A stretch of 64,000 nt of DNA from Desulfitobacterium metallireducens DSM 15288. GTDB taxonomy: Bacteria; Bacillota; Desulfitobacteriia; Desulfitobacteriales; Desulfitobacteriaceae. Made by a program: the position numbers and the translations under genes. Every line of letters begins with the position of its first letter. Position 1 is the first letter of the stretch. The notes beneath the pieces were generated by a model. That model was not told where the DNA came from and did not search any database. It worked only from the letters and a program-made list of their open reading frames with translations. The DNA lies in assembly GCF_000231405.2 (NCBI RefSeq), contig NZ_CP007032.1:2046001-2110000 (forward strand), written 5' to 3'. Shown here one piece after another: positions 27,012 to 35,573 of the stretch.

Positions 27012-27032
27012 AAATGGGGTTATCCCCCATTT
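27012..27032 (-). promoter_or_regulatory. hairpin in the pycB leader, possible attenuator
   Basis: AAATGGGG/CCCCATTT with a 5-nt loop, followed on the minus strand by ATTTATTTTC. It lies between the promoter and the pycB start within a leader of about 160 nt. Confidence 0.5.
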
Positions 27033-27065
27033 GAGGAAAATCATTATTGCTTTAACGTATGTTTT

Positions 27066-27094
27066 ATTATATGAAACTTAAACGGCTTTTTCAA
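27066..27094 (-). promoter_or_regulatory. sigma-A promoter of the pycB-accC operon
   Basis: TTGAAA at 27094-27089, 17-nt spacer, TATAAT at 27071-27066. This is close to perfect consensus. Confidence 0.85.
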
Positions 27095-27142
27095 TAAAAC
27101 CTCATCAAGTATACAGTATAAATCCTTAAATACAGTTTAATC

Positions 27143-27186
27143 AAAAGCCCCCCATCATACACTTTTATCGTGAATCGGGAGGCTTA
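27143..27186 (-). terminator. terminator of the CheY-like gene
   Basis: AAAAGCCCCCC...GGGAGGCTT stem with the T-run TTTT on the minus strand, 19 nt after the stop. Confidence 0.75.
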
Positions 27187-27204
27187 TTTCTTCACACTTA
27201 ATTT

Positions 27205-27567
27205 CTAAGCTCGTAAATATTTATTTACAGTTTCCAAAAGTTTATTCGCTCGAAAAGGCTTAATTAAAAAGTCTGTCGCTCCCATTTCAATGGCTTTTTG
27301 CACCACTTTTTCCTGGGCTACAGCACTACACATAATAACCTTTGCTTGAGGATTGAGTGTTAAAATTTCTTGTAGCGTTTCTAACCCGTCTTTAATCGGC
27401 ATGGTGATGTCCAAAAAAGTTAAATCCGGCTTACACTCTTGAAAGAGTTCCACTGCCACCTGGCCATTTTCAGCTTCACATATTTCAATAGATTCTCGGC
27501 GAGATAAAATTTGCCGAATCATTAGCCTCATAAAAGTTGCATCATCAGCAACCAAAATTTTACTCAT
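27205..27567 (-). CDS. CheY-like single-domain response regulator
   Basis: 120 residues, receiver domain only. Acidic pair ADD near residue 8, phospho-acceptor Asp in TFLDITMP, Ser in place of Thr in VIMCSAVAQ and the conserved Lys of IKPFRANKL. No output domain, so it acts by protein contact. It lies after the spoIIIA operon with no kinase nearby; its partner is unknown. Confidence 0.92.
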   Translation of the reverse strand: MSKILVADDATFMRLMIRQILSRRESIEICEAENGQVAVELFQECKPDLTFLDITMPIKDGLETLQEILTLNPQAKVIMCSAVAQEKVVQKAIEMGATDFLIKPFRANKLLETVNKYLRA

Positions 27568-27675
27568 TTTTCTGGTGTCCTCTCTCGACCATAAACTCTC
27601 TATATTTAAATTTGTTCTAAGTTTATTTTAATTCGTTCTAAGTTTAAATAAATCCTGCAAGTTAAAATACTTATT

Positions 27676-28242
27676 TTATTTTCTTATTGAAATATTAATC
27701 CGGTCTAAACGAACAGGCGTAACCCGCATCGTAATATCCTGAATTATACTTATTTCATGAGGCGATAATGACGCAGCTAAGATAATGATATTAATACTAT
27801 CCGGTGCTAAATCAACAACTACATCCTGAAATCCTTTGATTTTCAACAAATTTTCGATTTCGTCTTCTTTGCTAATTCGGCTCGTGAGCTCAAGCCATTT
27901 CTGCTGAGCGTCTTCCTTTGTCTTCTCAATATTCGAATTTAGGACTGCCGCAAGCATTGTTTTTTCATCTTGACGAAGCTGGTCTCGCCGCAAGCGATAA
28001 TCCACAAAATAGTTCTCACCTCGCAATTCCGGTTTTACTACTTCTGTCGAGACTTGAATATTTTGGCTATCGATTACTCCATTGACCGCTAGCGTATTTT
28101 TTTCATCAATATGAGACGGTTGATGATCTGTAAAAATCCATCCTACTCCGATCAAGATACAAAGTAAGAGCAACAATCCACCTATACACCATCGAACCTT
28201 GTTTCTTAACATTTGTCTCGGTATCTGAATCAAAATCTTCAT
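27676..28242 (-). CDS. spoIIIAH: stage III sporulation protein AH
   Basis: 188 residues. One N-terminal membrane segment (WCIGGLLLLLCILIGVGWIF) and a C-terminal YscJ/FliF-like ring-building domain (EDEIENLLKIKGFQDVVVDLAPDSINIIILAASLSPHEISIIQDI). The mother-cell ring of the SpoIIIAH-SpoIIQ feeding channel. Last gene of the operon; ribosome site GGAAGGAG lies in the end of spoIIIAG. Confidence 0.93.
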   Translation of the reverse strand: MKILIQIPRQMLRNKVRWCIGGLLLLLCILIGVGWIFTDHQPSHIDEKNTLAVNGVIDSQNIQVSTEVVKPELRGENYFVDYRLRRDQLRQDEKTMLAAVLNSNIEKTKEDAQQKWLELTSRISKEDEIENLLKIKGFQDVVVDLAPDSINIIILAASLSPHEISIIQDITMRVTPVRLDRINISIRK

Positions 28243-28244
28243 TT

Positions 28245-28805
28245 TCAGACTCCTTCCATAGGTTGAACCGAGATTTTCTGAGTTGGAATATCTAATAGTG
28301 TTTTCACTGCATTATGAATATTTTCCCGGATATTTGGATCCTGTGCTCCTTCAGCAATAATCAACACCCCGGCAACGGTCGGACGTTCTTCCATAACGAT
28401 TACAGGTTGACTCGCTCCGTTAGGTATTACCAGTTGATTGTTCTCTGTGACCTCTGAGGACTCTCGTGTCCCCCCCGTTTTATCCGCTTCTTTGATTGTT
28501 TTTTTCGTTACACTTCCACTCATTGCGAACTCTGATTTAAGTGAGGTTGAGAGCGTAACTGAGACTTGAACTTTTCCAACGCCATTCATTTGCTGCAAAT
28601 TTTGAACGAGTTTATCTTCAAGATCTTTTTCTAAAAGATTAATTTGAGCGGATTCGTTATCTGTGTCTTGCACAGCGGGTTGTTGGGTTAGTTCCGTTCC
28701 TACATTGGAACTTCCATTGCTGGTCAGCATCAAGATGATGGCAACCGCAATGGCAGCTACAATGGTTACGAGGAACTTCGGGGATATTTCTTCGAAAAAC
28801 TTCAT
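28245..28805 (-). CDS. spoIIIAG: stage III sporulation protein AG
   Basis: About 186 residues: one membrane segment (FLVTIVAAIAVAIILML) and a ring-building domain (LEDKLVQNLQQMNGVGKVQVSVTLS ... RPTVAGVLIIAEGAQDPNIRENIHNAVKTLL). Forms the large ring of the channel. The second ATG (28805) fits GGAGG spacing best. Confidence 0.93.
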   Translation of the reverse strand: MKFFEEISPKFLVTIVAAIAVAIILMLTSNGSSNVGTELTQQPAVQDTDNESAQINLLEKDLEDKLVQNLQQMNGVGKVQVSVTLSTSLKSEFAMSGSVTKKTIKEADKTGGTRESSEVTENNQLVIPNGASQPVIVMEERPTVAGVLIIAEGAQDPNIRENIHNAVKTLLDIPTQKISVQPMEGV

Positions 28806-28842
28806 CAAGATCATCCTCCATCTTTTATAGGCAACTTATGCC

Positions 28843-29433
28843 TTATTTTTGAGTCACAAATATTTTATTCTGAGGGATTTGAAGAAACGTTGAGATTTTC
28901 TCTTTGATGGTCAGGTCTAGAGCAGATTGAGATTCAGGTTGAGACTTAATTTCATTCCCTTGATTCCCGATGGTGATCGGCGAAACGTTCTGCATCTCCG
29001 TTTTAGGTGAATTAAGCTGAATGTTAACCCGTTGCACTTGAGGTTGATCCACAAGTCCTGCATCAGAAGGCTCAAAAACGGCTTCAACCTTAACTTGATC
29101 CACACCTGAAATTCCAAGGACTAAGGCTTCGATCTGATTCTCGACGATCTGCTTGAACTGTTCTTGGACTGCATTCCTGCCGATATCAAGCCCATTGTTT
29201 CCTGCTAATACAGGAAGTTCTTGAGACCGGACTTCTGTCCAGGCTGGGATTGATGTACTCTGCGGAAGATGGAGCAGCGCGGTTAGGGGATCAAGCACTG
29301 CCGAAATAACAAAGAGCCCCATCACCAATTTTACAAACCCCTGCATGGATTTATTCGGAAGTAACATTTCTAAGACACTAGCCAGCAGAATGATAATGGC
29401 TAAATTCCGCACGAGTGTTTGTAAATTCTCCAA
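28843..29433 (-). CDS. spoIIIAF: stage III sporulation protein AF
   Basis: 196 residues. Two N-terminal membrane helices with LLPNKSMQGFVKLVMGLFVISAVLDPL typical of the family, then a soluble domain. Probable TTG start with AAGGAGG 6 nt upstream. Confidence 0.92.
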   Translation of the reverse strand: MENLQTLVRNLAIIILLASVLEMLLPNKSMQGFVKLVMGLFVISAVLDPLTALLHLPQSTSIPAWTEVRSQELPVLAGNNGLDIGRNAVQEQFKQIVENQIEALVLGISGVDQVKVEAVFEPSDAGLVDQPQVQRVNIQLNSPKTEMQNVSPITIGNQGNEIKSQPESQSALDLTIKEKISTFLQIPQNKIFVTQK

Positions 29434-29445
29434 TTTATCCCTCCT

Positions 29446-30714
29446 TTACCTCAGCATAACGGTTAAATTTCCTGAACCGACGACAATCGCGATGCTGATA
29501 AAGAACATAATCGCCACAGAAGCCACCGAGGCAAAAATATAGGTAAGGCTTTTAGACATATCTTGAAGACTATCAGAAAGCTCTTTTAACCCTAGAGGTT
29601 CGACTAAGGCCGCTGAAATTTTAAACACAAAAATCATCGCTGCAATCCGAACGGCCGGGCCTATACAGAGCAAAGCAATCGCTAAAACGCCAATAATTCC
29701 TAATGAATTTTTCAAAAGCAATCCTGAACTCGCCACGATTTCCACTGCATCTTTGAAGAACTTCCCGACAACCGGAATTAGATCCGCAGAATACTTTGCT
29801 GTCCTAAGTGTTACCCCATCCGCAACCCCACCGCTTAGCCCTTGAATCGTCATCACTCCGATAAATACGGTCATCAAGACCCCAATTCCCAACTTTCCTG
29901 TGAACTCAAATAAACTAGCAAGCTTACCGAGTTTAAAGTCACTGGAAATATTATTAAATAATTTAAGGACCGCCGTTAAAAAGAACAAGGGTAAAATAAC
30001 GGTTTTCATGAGAGTCGCTAACAAGGTTAAACTTCCAATCACCATCGGTTTAAATAACGCTGCTGTCGTTAAATTTCCCATAGCCATCAAAAGCGTCAGC
30101 ATGACCGGAAACAAGGTCTGCATGAAGCTCGTCATCTGATCAATCGCGTCTGTTGCGATCTCCAGGGTCTCTTGAAAAGCAGCAAGGGCTATGACCATCA
30201 GGACTAAGTAGCTTAAGCTCTTGACCATTTTTCCTATACTCTCGCTGCTAAAGGCGTTCTGAAGATTTTGAAGAACGGCAATCAAGACAGCTAATACGAG
30301 CAGTTTGCCCATAAGCGGGCCGCTTTTTAAAATTTCTTGACCTAAAAATGAAAGCAAACTACGCCCCAATTTTTGAGGGTCAAGACTCAATTTTCCTTCA
30401 CGCAAATCGTCAAACATTTGCCCGAGTGAGAAATTAGGTACAGAGGCTTGGACATCACGATCAATCTGCTCTAAAAACCCTCTAACCTGGCTTAAGTCAA
30501 TCTGTTTCTCTAAACCTTCAGCTTCCTGACTTTCTTGAGTACCTATAGTCCCCCTATTTGCGGCTAGGTCGCTGCTCGCCTCTGAGTTGATCTCGATTTT
30601 GATGCTAGTATCCTCAATTCCCGAAGGAGAACCATTTTCTGCCCAAACTACTCTAGGAGTTGTCCAACTCAAGATTAAAAAAAAGAGGACTCCCCATCCT
30701 AATAATCGCCGCAC
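29446..30714 (-). CDS. spoIIIAE: stage III sporulation protein AE
   Basis: About 422 residues. Signal peptide (LLGWGVLFFLILSWTTPRVVWA), a soluble acidic stretch, and about seven membrane helices. Polytopic core of the sporulation channel complex. GTG at 30714 is 8 nt after GAGG and places the signal peptide right at the N-terminus, so it is preferred over the upstream TTG that overlaps spoIIIAD. Confidence 0.93.
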   Translation of the reverse strand: MRRLLGWGVLFFLILSWTTPRVVWAENGSPSGIEDTSIKIEINSEASSDLAANRGTIGTQESQEAEGLEKQIDLSQVRGFLEQIDRDVQASVPNFSLGQMFDDLREGKLSLDPQKLGRSLLSFLGQEILKSGPLMGKLLVLAVLIAVLQNLQNAFSSESIGKMVKSLSYLVLMVIALAAFQETLEIATDAIDQMTSFMQTLFPVMLTLLMAMGNLTTAALFKPMVIGSLTLLATLMKTVILPLFFLTAVLKLFNNISSDFKLGKLASLFEFTGKLGIGVLMTVFIGVMTIQGLSGGVADGVTLRTAKYSADLIPVVGKFFKDAVEIVASSGLLLKNSLGIIGVLAIALLCIGPAVRIAAMIFVFKISAALVEPLGLKELSDSLQDMSKSLTYIFASVASVAIMFFISIAIVVGSGNLTVMLR

Positions 30715-30724
30715 GTTCTTCACC

Positions 30725-31114
30725 TCACGGAACAAGTCGCTTGATCGACTCGAGAATCGCTACAATAATGGGCATCGCCAAGACAAGAACTCCCACTTTC
30801 GCCGCCAGTTCAATTTTAGTCGCTAAAGCCTTCTGATCCGCATCACGGCAAATATCTGCCGCAAATTCGGCGAGGTAGGCTACCCCGACAATTTTTAAGA
30901 CGATGAACAAATAATAAGAACTGATATTCGCTTGATCAGCGAGACTTTGTAGGAGATCCACAATGATTTTGATTTTATCTAAGACCGCGACAAAAATAAT
31001 TGTCCCAGCCAAAATTGTCAACTGAAGGGCAAATTCATTCCGTTTTACTTCTTTCAAAACCGTGCCGATAATGGCCACAATCAAAGCCAACCCAACAATC
31101 TGCCATATTTCCAC
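30725..31114 (-). CDS. spoIIIAD: stage III sporulation protein AD
   Basis: 129 residues, four membrane helices, with VAYLAEFAADICRDADQKALATKIELAAKVGVL, a family hallmark shared with SpoIIIAC. GTG start after AGGGGGT. Confidence 0.94.
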   Translation of the reverse strand: MEIWQIVGLALIVAIIGTVLKEVKRNEFALQLTILAGTIIFVAVLDKIKIIVDLLQSLADQANISSYYLFIVLKIVGVAYLAEFAADICRDADQKALATKIELAAKVGVLVLAMPIIVAILESIKRLVP

Positions 31115-31125
31115 GTTCAGACCCC

Positions 31126-31323
31126 CTAGTACAGTTGAAATACACTCTTCACCAGACTAAACAAGTCTCCCACAGCCTGAACGACGATATATAAAACAAC
31201 CACCACCCCTGCCAAGACTGTCAATTGGCTGATCTCCCTACGGTTGGCCTGATCGAGAACCATGACCAAGATTCCAACTAATAATCCGATGCCTGCGATC
31301 TTCAAAACCATATCAAAAGACAT
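31126..31323 (-). CDS. spoIIIAC: stage III sporulation protein AC
   Basis: 65 residues, two membrane helices separated by DQANRREISQLT, as expected. Full length for the family; GAGGGGGAGAAAAG-ATG start. Confidence 0.94.
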   Translation of the reverse strand: MSFDMVLKIAGIGLLVGILVMVLDQANRREISQLTVLAGVVVVLYIVVQAVGDLFSLVKSVFQLY

Positions 31324-31341
31324 CTTTTCTCCCCCTCTTTC

Positions 31342-31851
31342 TTAAATCAAGAAGATGACTCCGGCAATCCCGCCCAGGAACCCCAGATAAGACCACATTT
31401 TCGCTTGTTTATCACACATAATCAGAGCCTGTTCCTGCACATCCCGAATTTGCTGTTTAACCAGTTCGAGCTGTTTATGTTGCTCTTGCCGATCAGATCG
31501 ACCGAGCCCTTTACCGACATTTTGGATGACCTGCCAATCCTCAGATTTAAGACAAAATCTCTTTTCTTGGATTCGGATAGTTTCGCTCCAGGCTGTGTTG
31601 GCACTTTCGCCCTCCTGGACTCTGCGCTCAAGTTCCGCAAAAAATACCTTCCAAGCACCCTCAGAACGGTGTTTAAGGAGTGCAAACGCCTCCGGCAAAG
31701 GTGTTCCTCCCCAAATAATTTCCGTGTCAAGGAGAGTCAGTGCTGTGATGAAGTCTCGCAATTCTACAGGCCGTTTTTTAATCCGTGCCGCCAAGTAAAG
31801 CCCTAGACTTCCACAACCCAGAATGAGAATGATCGAGGCTAAAATAACCAT
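31342..31851 (-). CDS. spoIIIAB: stage III sporulation protein AB
   Basis: About 169 residues, the usual length. N-terminal membrane helix (LASIILILGCGSLGLYLA), soluble helical middle (LRDFITALTLLDTEIIWGGTPLPEAFALL) and C-terminal membrane helix (YLGFLGGIAGVIFLI); GspF-like topology. ATG at 31851 with AAAGGGGAG is preferred over an upstream in-frame start that would overlap spoIIIAA. Confidence 0.94.
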   Translation of the reverse strand: MVILASIILILGCGSLGLYLAARIKKRPVELRDFITALTLLDTEIIWGGTPLPEAFALLKHRSEGAWKVFFAELERRVQEGESANTAWSETIRIQEKRFCLKSEDWQVIQNVGKGLGRSDRQEQHKQLELVKQQIRDVQEQALIMCDKQAKMWSYLGFLGGIAGVIFLI

Positions 31852-31870
31852 TCCGCTCTCCCCTTTCTTT

Positions 31871-32884
31871 TTAATCTCTTCGCAGTTCGAGCTGATTTTT
31901 GAGGTCAAAAATGGATTCCACTGTGCCAGGACCCTTACGCCGACTGAGTATAACTAACCGCTCGAAAACACCACTGGCAAAAAGTGCTTTAAGAACAGGC
32001 CGTTTTTTCGCTTCTTCCCCACTCTCGGCGTGAGCCGTACTAAGTACACTGACTCCGGTTCTTAGTGCGTCCAGCACGGCTTCAACGTCTTGAGGATGAC
32101 CCAGTTCGTCAACAGCAACGACACGTGGAGACATGGAACGAATCAACATACTCATCCCTATAGCCTTGGGACAACCATCAAGAATGTCCGTGCGGCAACC
32201 TAAATTATATGAAGGATGTCCCTGCCACATGCCCGCAATTTCTCCTCTTTCATCGACGACCCCAACTGTTTGGCCCTTTAAGGAAAGATTGGGTACCCCA
32301 TCACTTATACAACGGATCAGATCGCGAAGTAAGGTTGTCTTTCCCGCCCGTGGCGGAGAAAGGATAAGCGTATGATATAAAGACCCATCAGCACGGATTA
32401 AGCGAGGCAAAATTTGAGGGGCTTGCCCTGATATTTCTAAGGCCAAACGAATATTTAAGCCTGAGATATGCTTAAGATTTTGAACCATCCCTTGCTTTAA
32501 GGTAACCTCTCCAGTCACACCTACTCGATGTCCGCCAGGCAGTGTTATATAGCCTTGTCTGAGCTCATCTTCAGCTGCATAGAGTGAACTTTGGGTCATT
32601 CGCTCTAACGTTTGCATCAGATCCTCACGTTGGACATGATAAGCCTTTTCGCTCGATACAGACTTTCCCCAAGCATCGAGAAAGTACTCGCTATCCTTAC
32701 CCTGAAGCAGTAGCGGTTTGCTCGTGCGTAACCGTATCTCCTCAATTTCTGATAGAGGAAGACCTGTTGCTGCGGCAAAAATATCGCGTAAGGGATCACT
32801 TAACCACTTCACGATTGCTTCTAAGCGGTTCATTTTGTCTTCTTTTTCTGGATGGATAGAAACTAAACTATAACGTAACGACAC
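31871..32884 (-). CDS. spoIIIAA: stage III sporulation protein AA, secretion-type ATPase
   Basis: About 337 residues. Walker A SPPRAGKTTLLRDL, Walker B region PRVVAVDELGHPQDVEAVLDAL, and the family sequences EIRLRTSKPLLL and GYITLPGGHRVGVTGEV. Powers the SpoIIIA channel in the mother cell. Probable GTG start at 32884, 7 nt after AAAGGAGG. Confidence 0.95.
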   Translation of the reverse strand: MSLRYSLVSIHPEKEDKMNRLEAIVKWLSDPLRDIFAAATGLPLSEIEEIRLRTSKPLLLQGKDSEYFLDAWGKSVSSEKAYHVQREDLMQTLERMTQSSLYAAEDELRQGYITLPGGHRVGVTGEVTLKQGMVQNLKHISGLNIRLALEISGQAPQILPRLIRADGSLYHTLILSPPRAGKTTLLRDLIRCISDGVPNLSLKGQTVGVVDERGEIAGMWQGHPSYNLGCRTDILDGCPKAIGMSMLIRSMSPRVVAVDELGHPQDVEAVLDALRTGVSVLSTAHAESGEEAKKRPVLKALFASGVFERLVILSRRKGPGTVESIFDLKNQLELRRD

Positions 32885-32906
32885 ACTCTGTCCTCCTTTG
32901 TTAAAA

Positions 32907-32933
32907 GGTATGTCCCACACCTATAAATTAGAC
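32907..32933 (-). promoter_or_regulatory. possible sigma-E promoter of the spoIIIA operon
   Basis: CATACCTT resembles the sigma-E -10 (CATACAnT). GTCTAAT 14 nt upstream is a weak -35. It lies about 25 nt before the spoIIIAA start, where mother-cell control is expected from the family. Confidence 0.45.
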
Positions 32934-33100
32934 ATCCCCCTTGAAAAAACATGATTTAGCCATTAGTCATTAATAATTCATGAAATTTATTTGATTTCTA
33001 AGTCGAGTGTGTTCATATTTATTCCTTTACAGTAGAGCACTCCATCCTTTAATCTAGCGGTAGTTAAGTTAAATACTCTCAAGGTGAAATAAAGTTACAA

Positions 33101-33135
33101 AAAAAACAGCAGATATTAAAAATCTGCTGTTTTTT
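33101..33135 (-). terminator. terminator of the RNase J gene
   Basis: AAAAAACAGCAGAT/ATCTGCTGTTTTTT with a 7-nt loop, 51 nt after the rnj stop on the minus strand. Confidence 0.9.
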
Positions 33136-33186
33136 TGAGAAGAAATGACTCATTCCGTTTTTAACTCTAAAATAAAATCCTTAGTA

Positions 33187-34851
33187 TTACACTTGGAGTA
33201 AAACCGGTAATATCATTGGACGACGACGCGTTTTATCCCAGAAATAATTACTCAAGCTTTCATGGATCGCAGCTCTCATTACTCCCCATTCCCAACTTTC
33301 CTGTTTTAGTTGAACCTCAATAGCTACCGTCGCATTGTTTTTCGCTCCCTCGATCAAATCGTTGGCTTCTTTCATGAAGGTGAATCCACGAGAAATAATA
33401 TCCGGACCCGATACAATCGAATGGGGAACGCCCTTACCTCGGGTTAAGCCAACAACGACAACGACAACCCCATCTTTAGAGAGTTGTTTACGATCTCGAA
33501 GGACAATTTGTCCAACATCTCCGATTCCCAAGCCATCAACATACACGCTTCCTGCTTCAACTCTGTCCCCTATTTCCATTTTTTCCGGAGTTATCACAAC
33601 CCGCGTACCCAGTTGAGTAATGGGGATTTGCTTTTCCTCATAGCCCAGTGATTGACCAATCTTACGTAAAGCCACTTGGTGACGAACTTCTCCATGATGA
33701 GGAATCAAGAATTTGGGCCGGGTTAAACGAATCACGAGTTTAATCTCTTCTTGACACGCATGACCTGATACATGTACAAGCCCCATGTCTTTAGTCACAA
33801 CTTCTGCACCGATTTGATACAAATGATTGATCGTTCTCCCAATCAGCTTCTCATTTCCGGGAACAGGGGTTGCCGATATAATCACTGTATCCCCTGGGGC
33901 AACATTAACTTGACGATGATTTCCTGTGGCCATTCGTGTTAAAGCGGCAAACGGCTCTCCTTGACTCCCTGTTGTTAGCACTAATAAACGAGAATGTGAA
34001 AAATTATTAATCTCACCCACATCCACCAACATATCCTCTGCTGGCAAATGCAAGTATCCTAGCTCGTGTGCTGTTCTTACAACTTGTTCCATGCTTCGAC
34101 CCACAACACAAACTTTTCGCTTTAATTCCATGGCAGCATCAATCGCCTGCTGAATTCGATGCACATTTGAAGCAAACGTTGCCATGATAATTTTTCCCTC
34201 AGCACGGGCAAACCAATCCCTAAGGGTTTTCCCCACCACTCTTTCAGACATCGTCATCCCCGGGCGCTCCGCGTTAGTAGAATCACAGAGAAGCGCCAGC
34301 ACTCCCTCTTGACCCCATTCTGCTAGTTTACTCAAATCCATCTCATGCCCATCAATCGGCGTGTAATCGACCTTAAAATCTCCTGTATAAATTACCCGCC
34401 CAACAGGGCTCAATAAGGAATATCCTACAGCATCGGGAATGCTGTGAGTAACGCGAAATGCTTCCACTTCAAATTCGCCAGCCTGTACTGGTTTACCCGG
34501 CTCAAGCACCCGAAATAGAGAGTCCGGATACCCTCCACGTTCTTGAACTTTAGCACGAACTAACCCTATCGTCAGCTTAGTCGCATAGACGGGAACATTC
34601 AGTCTTGGCAAAATAAAAGGCAAGCCTCCAATATGATCCTCATGCCCATGAGTCACAAAGATACCCTTAATTTTATCCTTCCTTTTTTCTAGATAACTAA
34701 TATCAGGAATCACTAAATCAATTCCTAATAATTCATCATCCGGAAATTTTACCCCACCATCGATCACGACAATCGAATCTTCATATTCAAAAACAAGCAA
34801 GTTTTTCCCAATCTCACCTGTTCCACCCAAAGGAATAATATTTAGTTTCAT
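33187..34851 (-). CDS. rnj: ribonuclease J
   Basis: 554 residues, full length. Metallo-beta-lactamase zinc site THGHEDHIGGLPF, the beta-CASP region LCDSTNAERPGM and ATFASNVHRIQQAID, VSGHACQEEIKL and PHHGEVRH. 5'-3' exo- and endonuclease of mRNA decay. Its AGGAGG site lies inside a long hairpin with sequence upstream (34854-34915), which suggests control of translation or autoregulation. Confidence 0.96.
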   Translation of the reverse strand: MKLNIIPLGGTGEIGKNLLVFEYEDSIVVIDGGVKFPDDELLGIDLVIPDISYLEKRKDKIKGIFVTHGHEDHIGGLPFILPRLNVPVYATKLTIGLVRAKVQERGGYPDSLFRVLEPGKPVQAGEFEVEAFRVTHSIPDAVGYSLLSPVGRVIYTGDFKVDYTPIDGHEMDLSKLAEWGQEGVLALLCDSTNAERPGMTMSERVVGKTLRDWFARAEGKIIMATFASNVHRIQQAIDAAMELKRKVCVVGRSMEQVVRTAHELGYLHLPAEDMLVDVGEINNFSHSRLLVLTTGSQGEPFAALTRMATGNHRQVNVAPGDTVIISATPVPGNEKLIGRTINHLYQIGAEVVTKDMGLVHVSGHACQEEIKLVIRLTRPKFLIPHHGEVRHQVALRKIGQSLGYEEKQIPITQLGTRVVITPEKMEIGDRVEAGSVYVDGLGIGDVGQIVLRDRKQLSKDGVVVVVVGLTRGKGVPHSIVSGPDIISRGFTFMKEANDLIEGAKNNATVAIEVQLKQESWEWGVMRAAIHESLSNYFWDKTRRRPMILPVLLQV

Positions 34852-34853
34852 TA

Positions 34854-34915
34854 AAAAAACCTCCTCGAGAAGCGATCTAATTCATAGACAAAGCTTGCCC
34901 CGAAGGAGGTTTTTT
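34854..34915 (-). promoter_or_regulatory. hairpin that sequesters the rnj Shine-Dalgarno and ends efp
   Basis: AAAAAACCTCCT-CG (34854-34867 on the plus strand) pairs with CG-AAGGAGGTTTTTT (34901-34915). On the minus-strand RNA the upstream arm AAAAAACCUCC is an anti-Shine-Dalgarno and the downstream arm holds AGGAGG of rnj followed by a U7 tract. The same structure looks like a rho-independent terminator of efp. Confidence 0.7.
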
Positions 34916-34949
34916 AATTCGTTATACTATTATACTAAAAGCTTAATAA

Positions 34950-35507
34950 TTAAGCACGTTGCACATAGTTTCCTGTACGAGTATCGATGATTAGAACTTC
35001 ACCTTCATTGACAAAGAAAGGAACCTGTACAATCGCTCCTGTTTCCATCGTTGCCGGTTTTGACCCCCCGGTAGCCGTATCTCCTTTAACCCCAGGTTCC
35101 GTATGAGCTACAACTAATTGTACCGTATTGGGAATATCCACACCAATAACTGTTCCATTAAAGAAAAGGACCCCTAAATTCATATTTTCCTTAAGCCATT
35201 TAACACCGTCTCCGATTTGTTCTTCAGTCAGAGTGGTCTGTTCATAGCTTTCATTATCCATGACTGCGTAAAGCTCTCCATCTTTATAAAGGTATTGCAT
35301 ATCATGACGTTCAACATGAGCTGTTTCAACTTTTTCGCTGGCATTAAATTTTCGTTCAGTAACTCCACCCGTTTTTAAATTCTTAAGTTTCGTACGTACA
35401 AAGGCAGCACCTTTTCCTGGTTTAACATGTTGGAACTCAACAATTGAATAAACGTCACCATCAAGTTCAATCGTAAGACCCGTCTTAAAATCGCTAGTAG
35501 AAATCAT
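34950..35507 (-). CDS. efp: elongation factor P
   Basis: 185 residues, full length. Domain I loop [23 protein letters not shown] with the conserved lysine position, NESYEQTTL, and C-terminal [24 protein letters not shown]. Relieves ribosome stalling at polyproline. Efp after an M24 peptidase gene is a standard Firmicutes order. Confidence 0.97.
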   Translation of the reverse strand: MISTSDFKTGLTIELDGDVYSIVEFQHVKPGKGAAFVRTKLKNLKTGGVTERKFNASEKVETAHVERHDMQYLYKDGELYAVMDNESYEQTTLTEEQIGDGVKWLKENMNLGVLFFNGTVIGVDIPNTVQLVVAHTEPGVKGDTATGGSKPATMETGAIVQVPFFVNEGEVLIIDTRTGNYVQRA

Positions 35508-35573
35508 AAAATCCTATTCCTCCTATATATATAATATCTTATATTAGCTTGTCCCAATCAAAAGCAAAAAATT

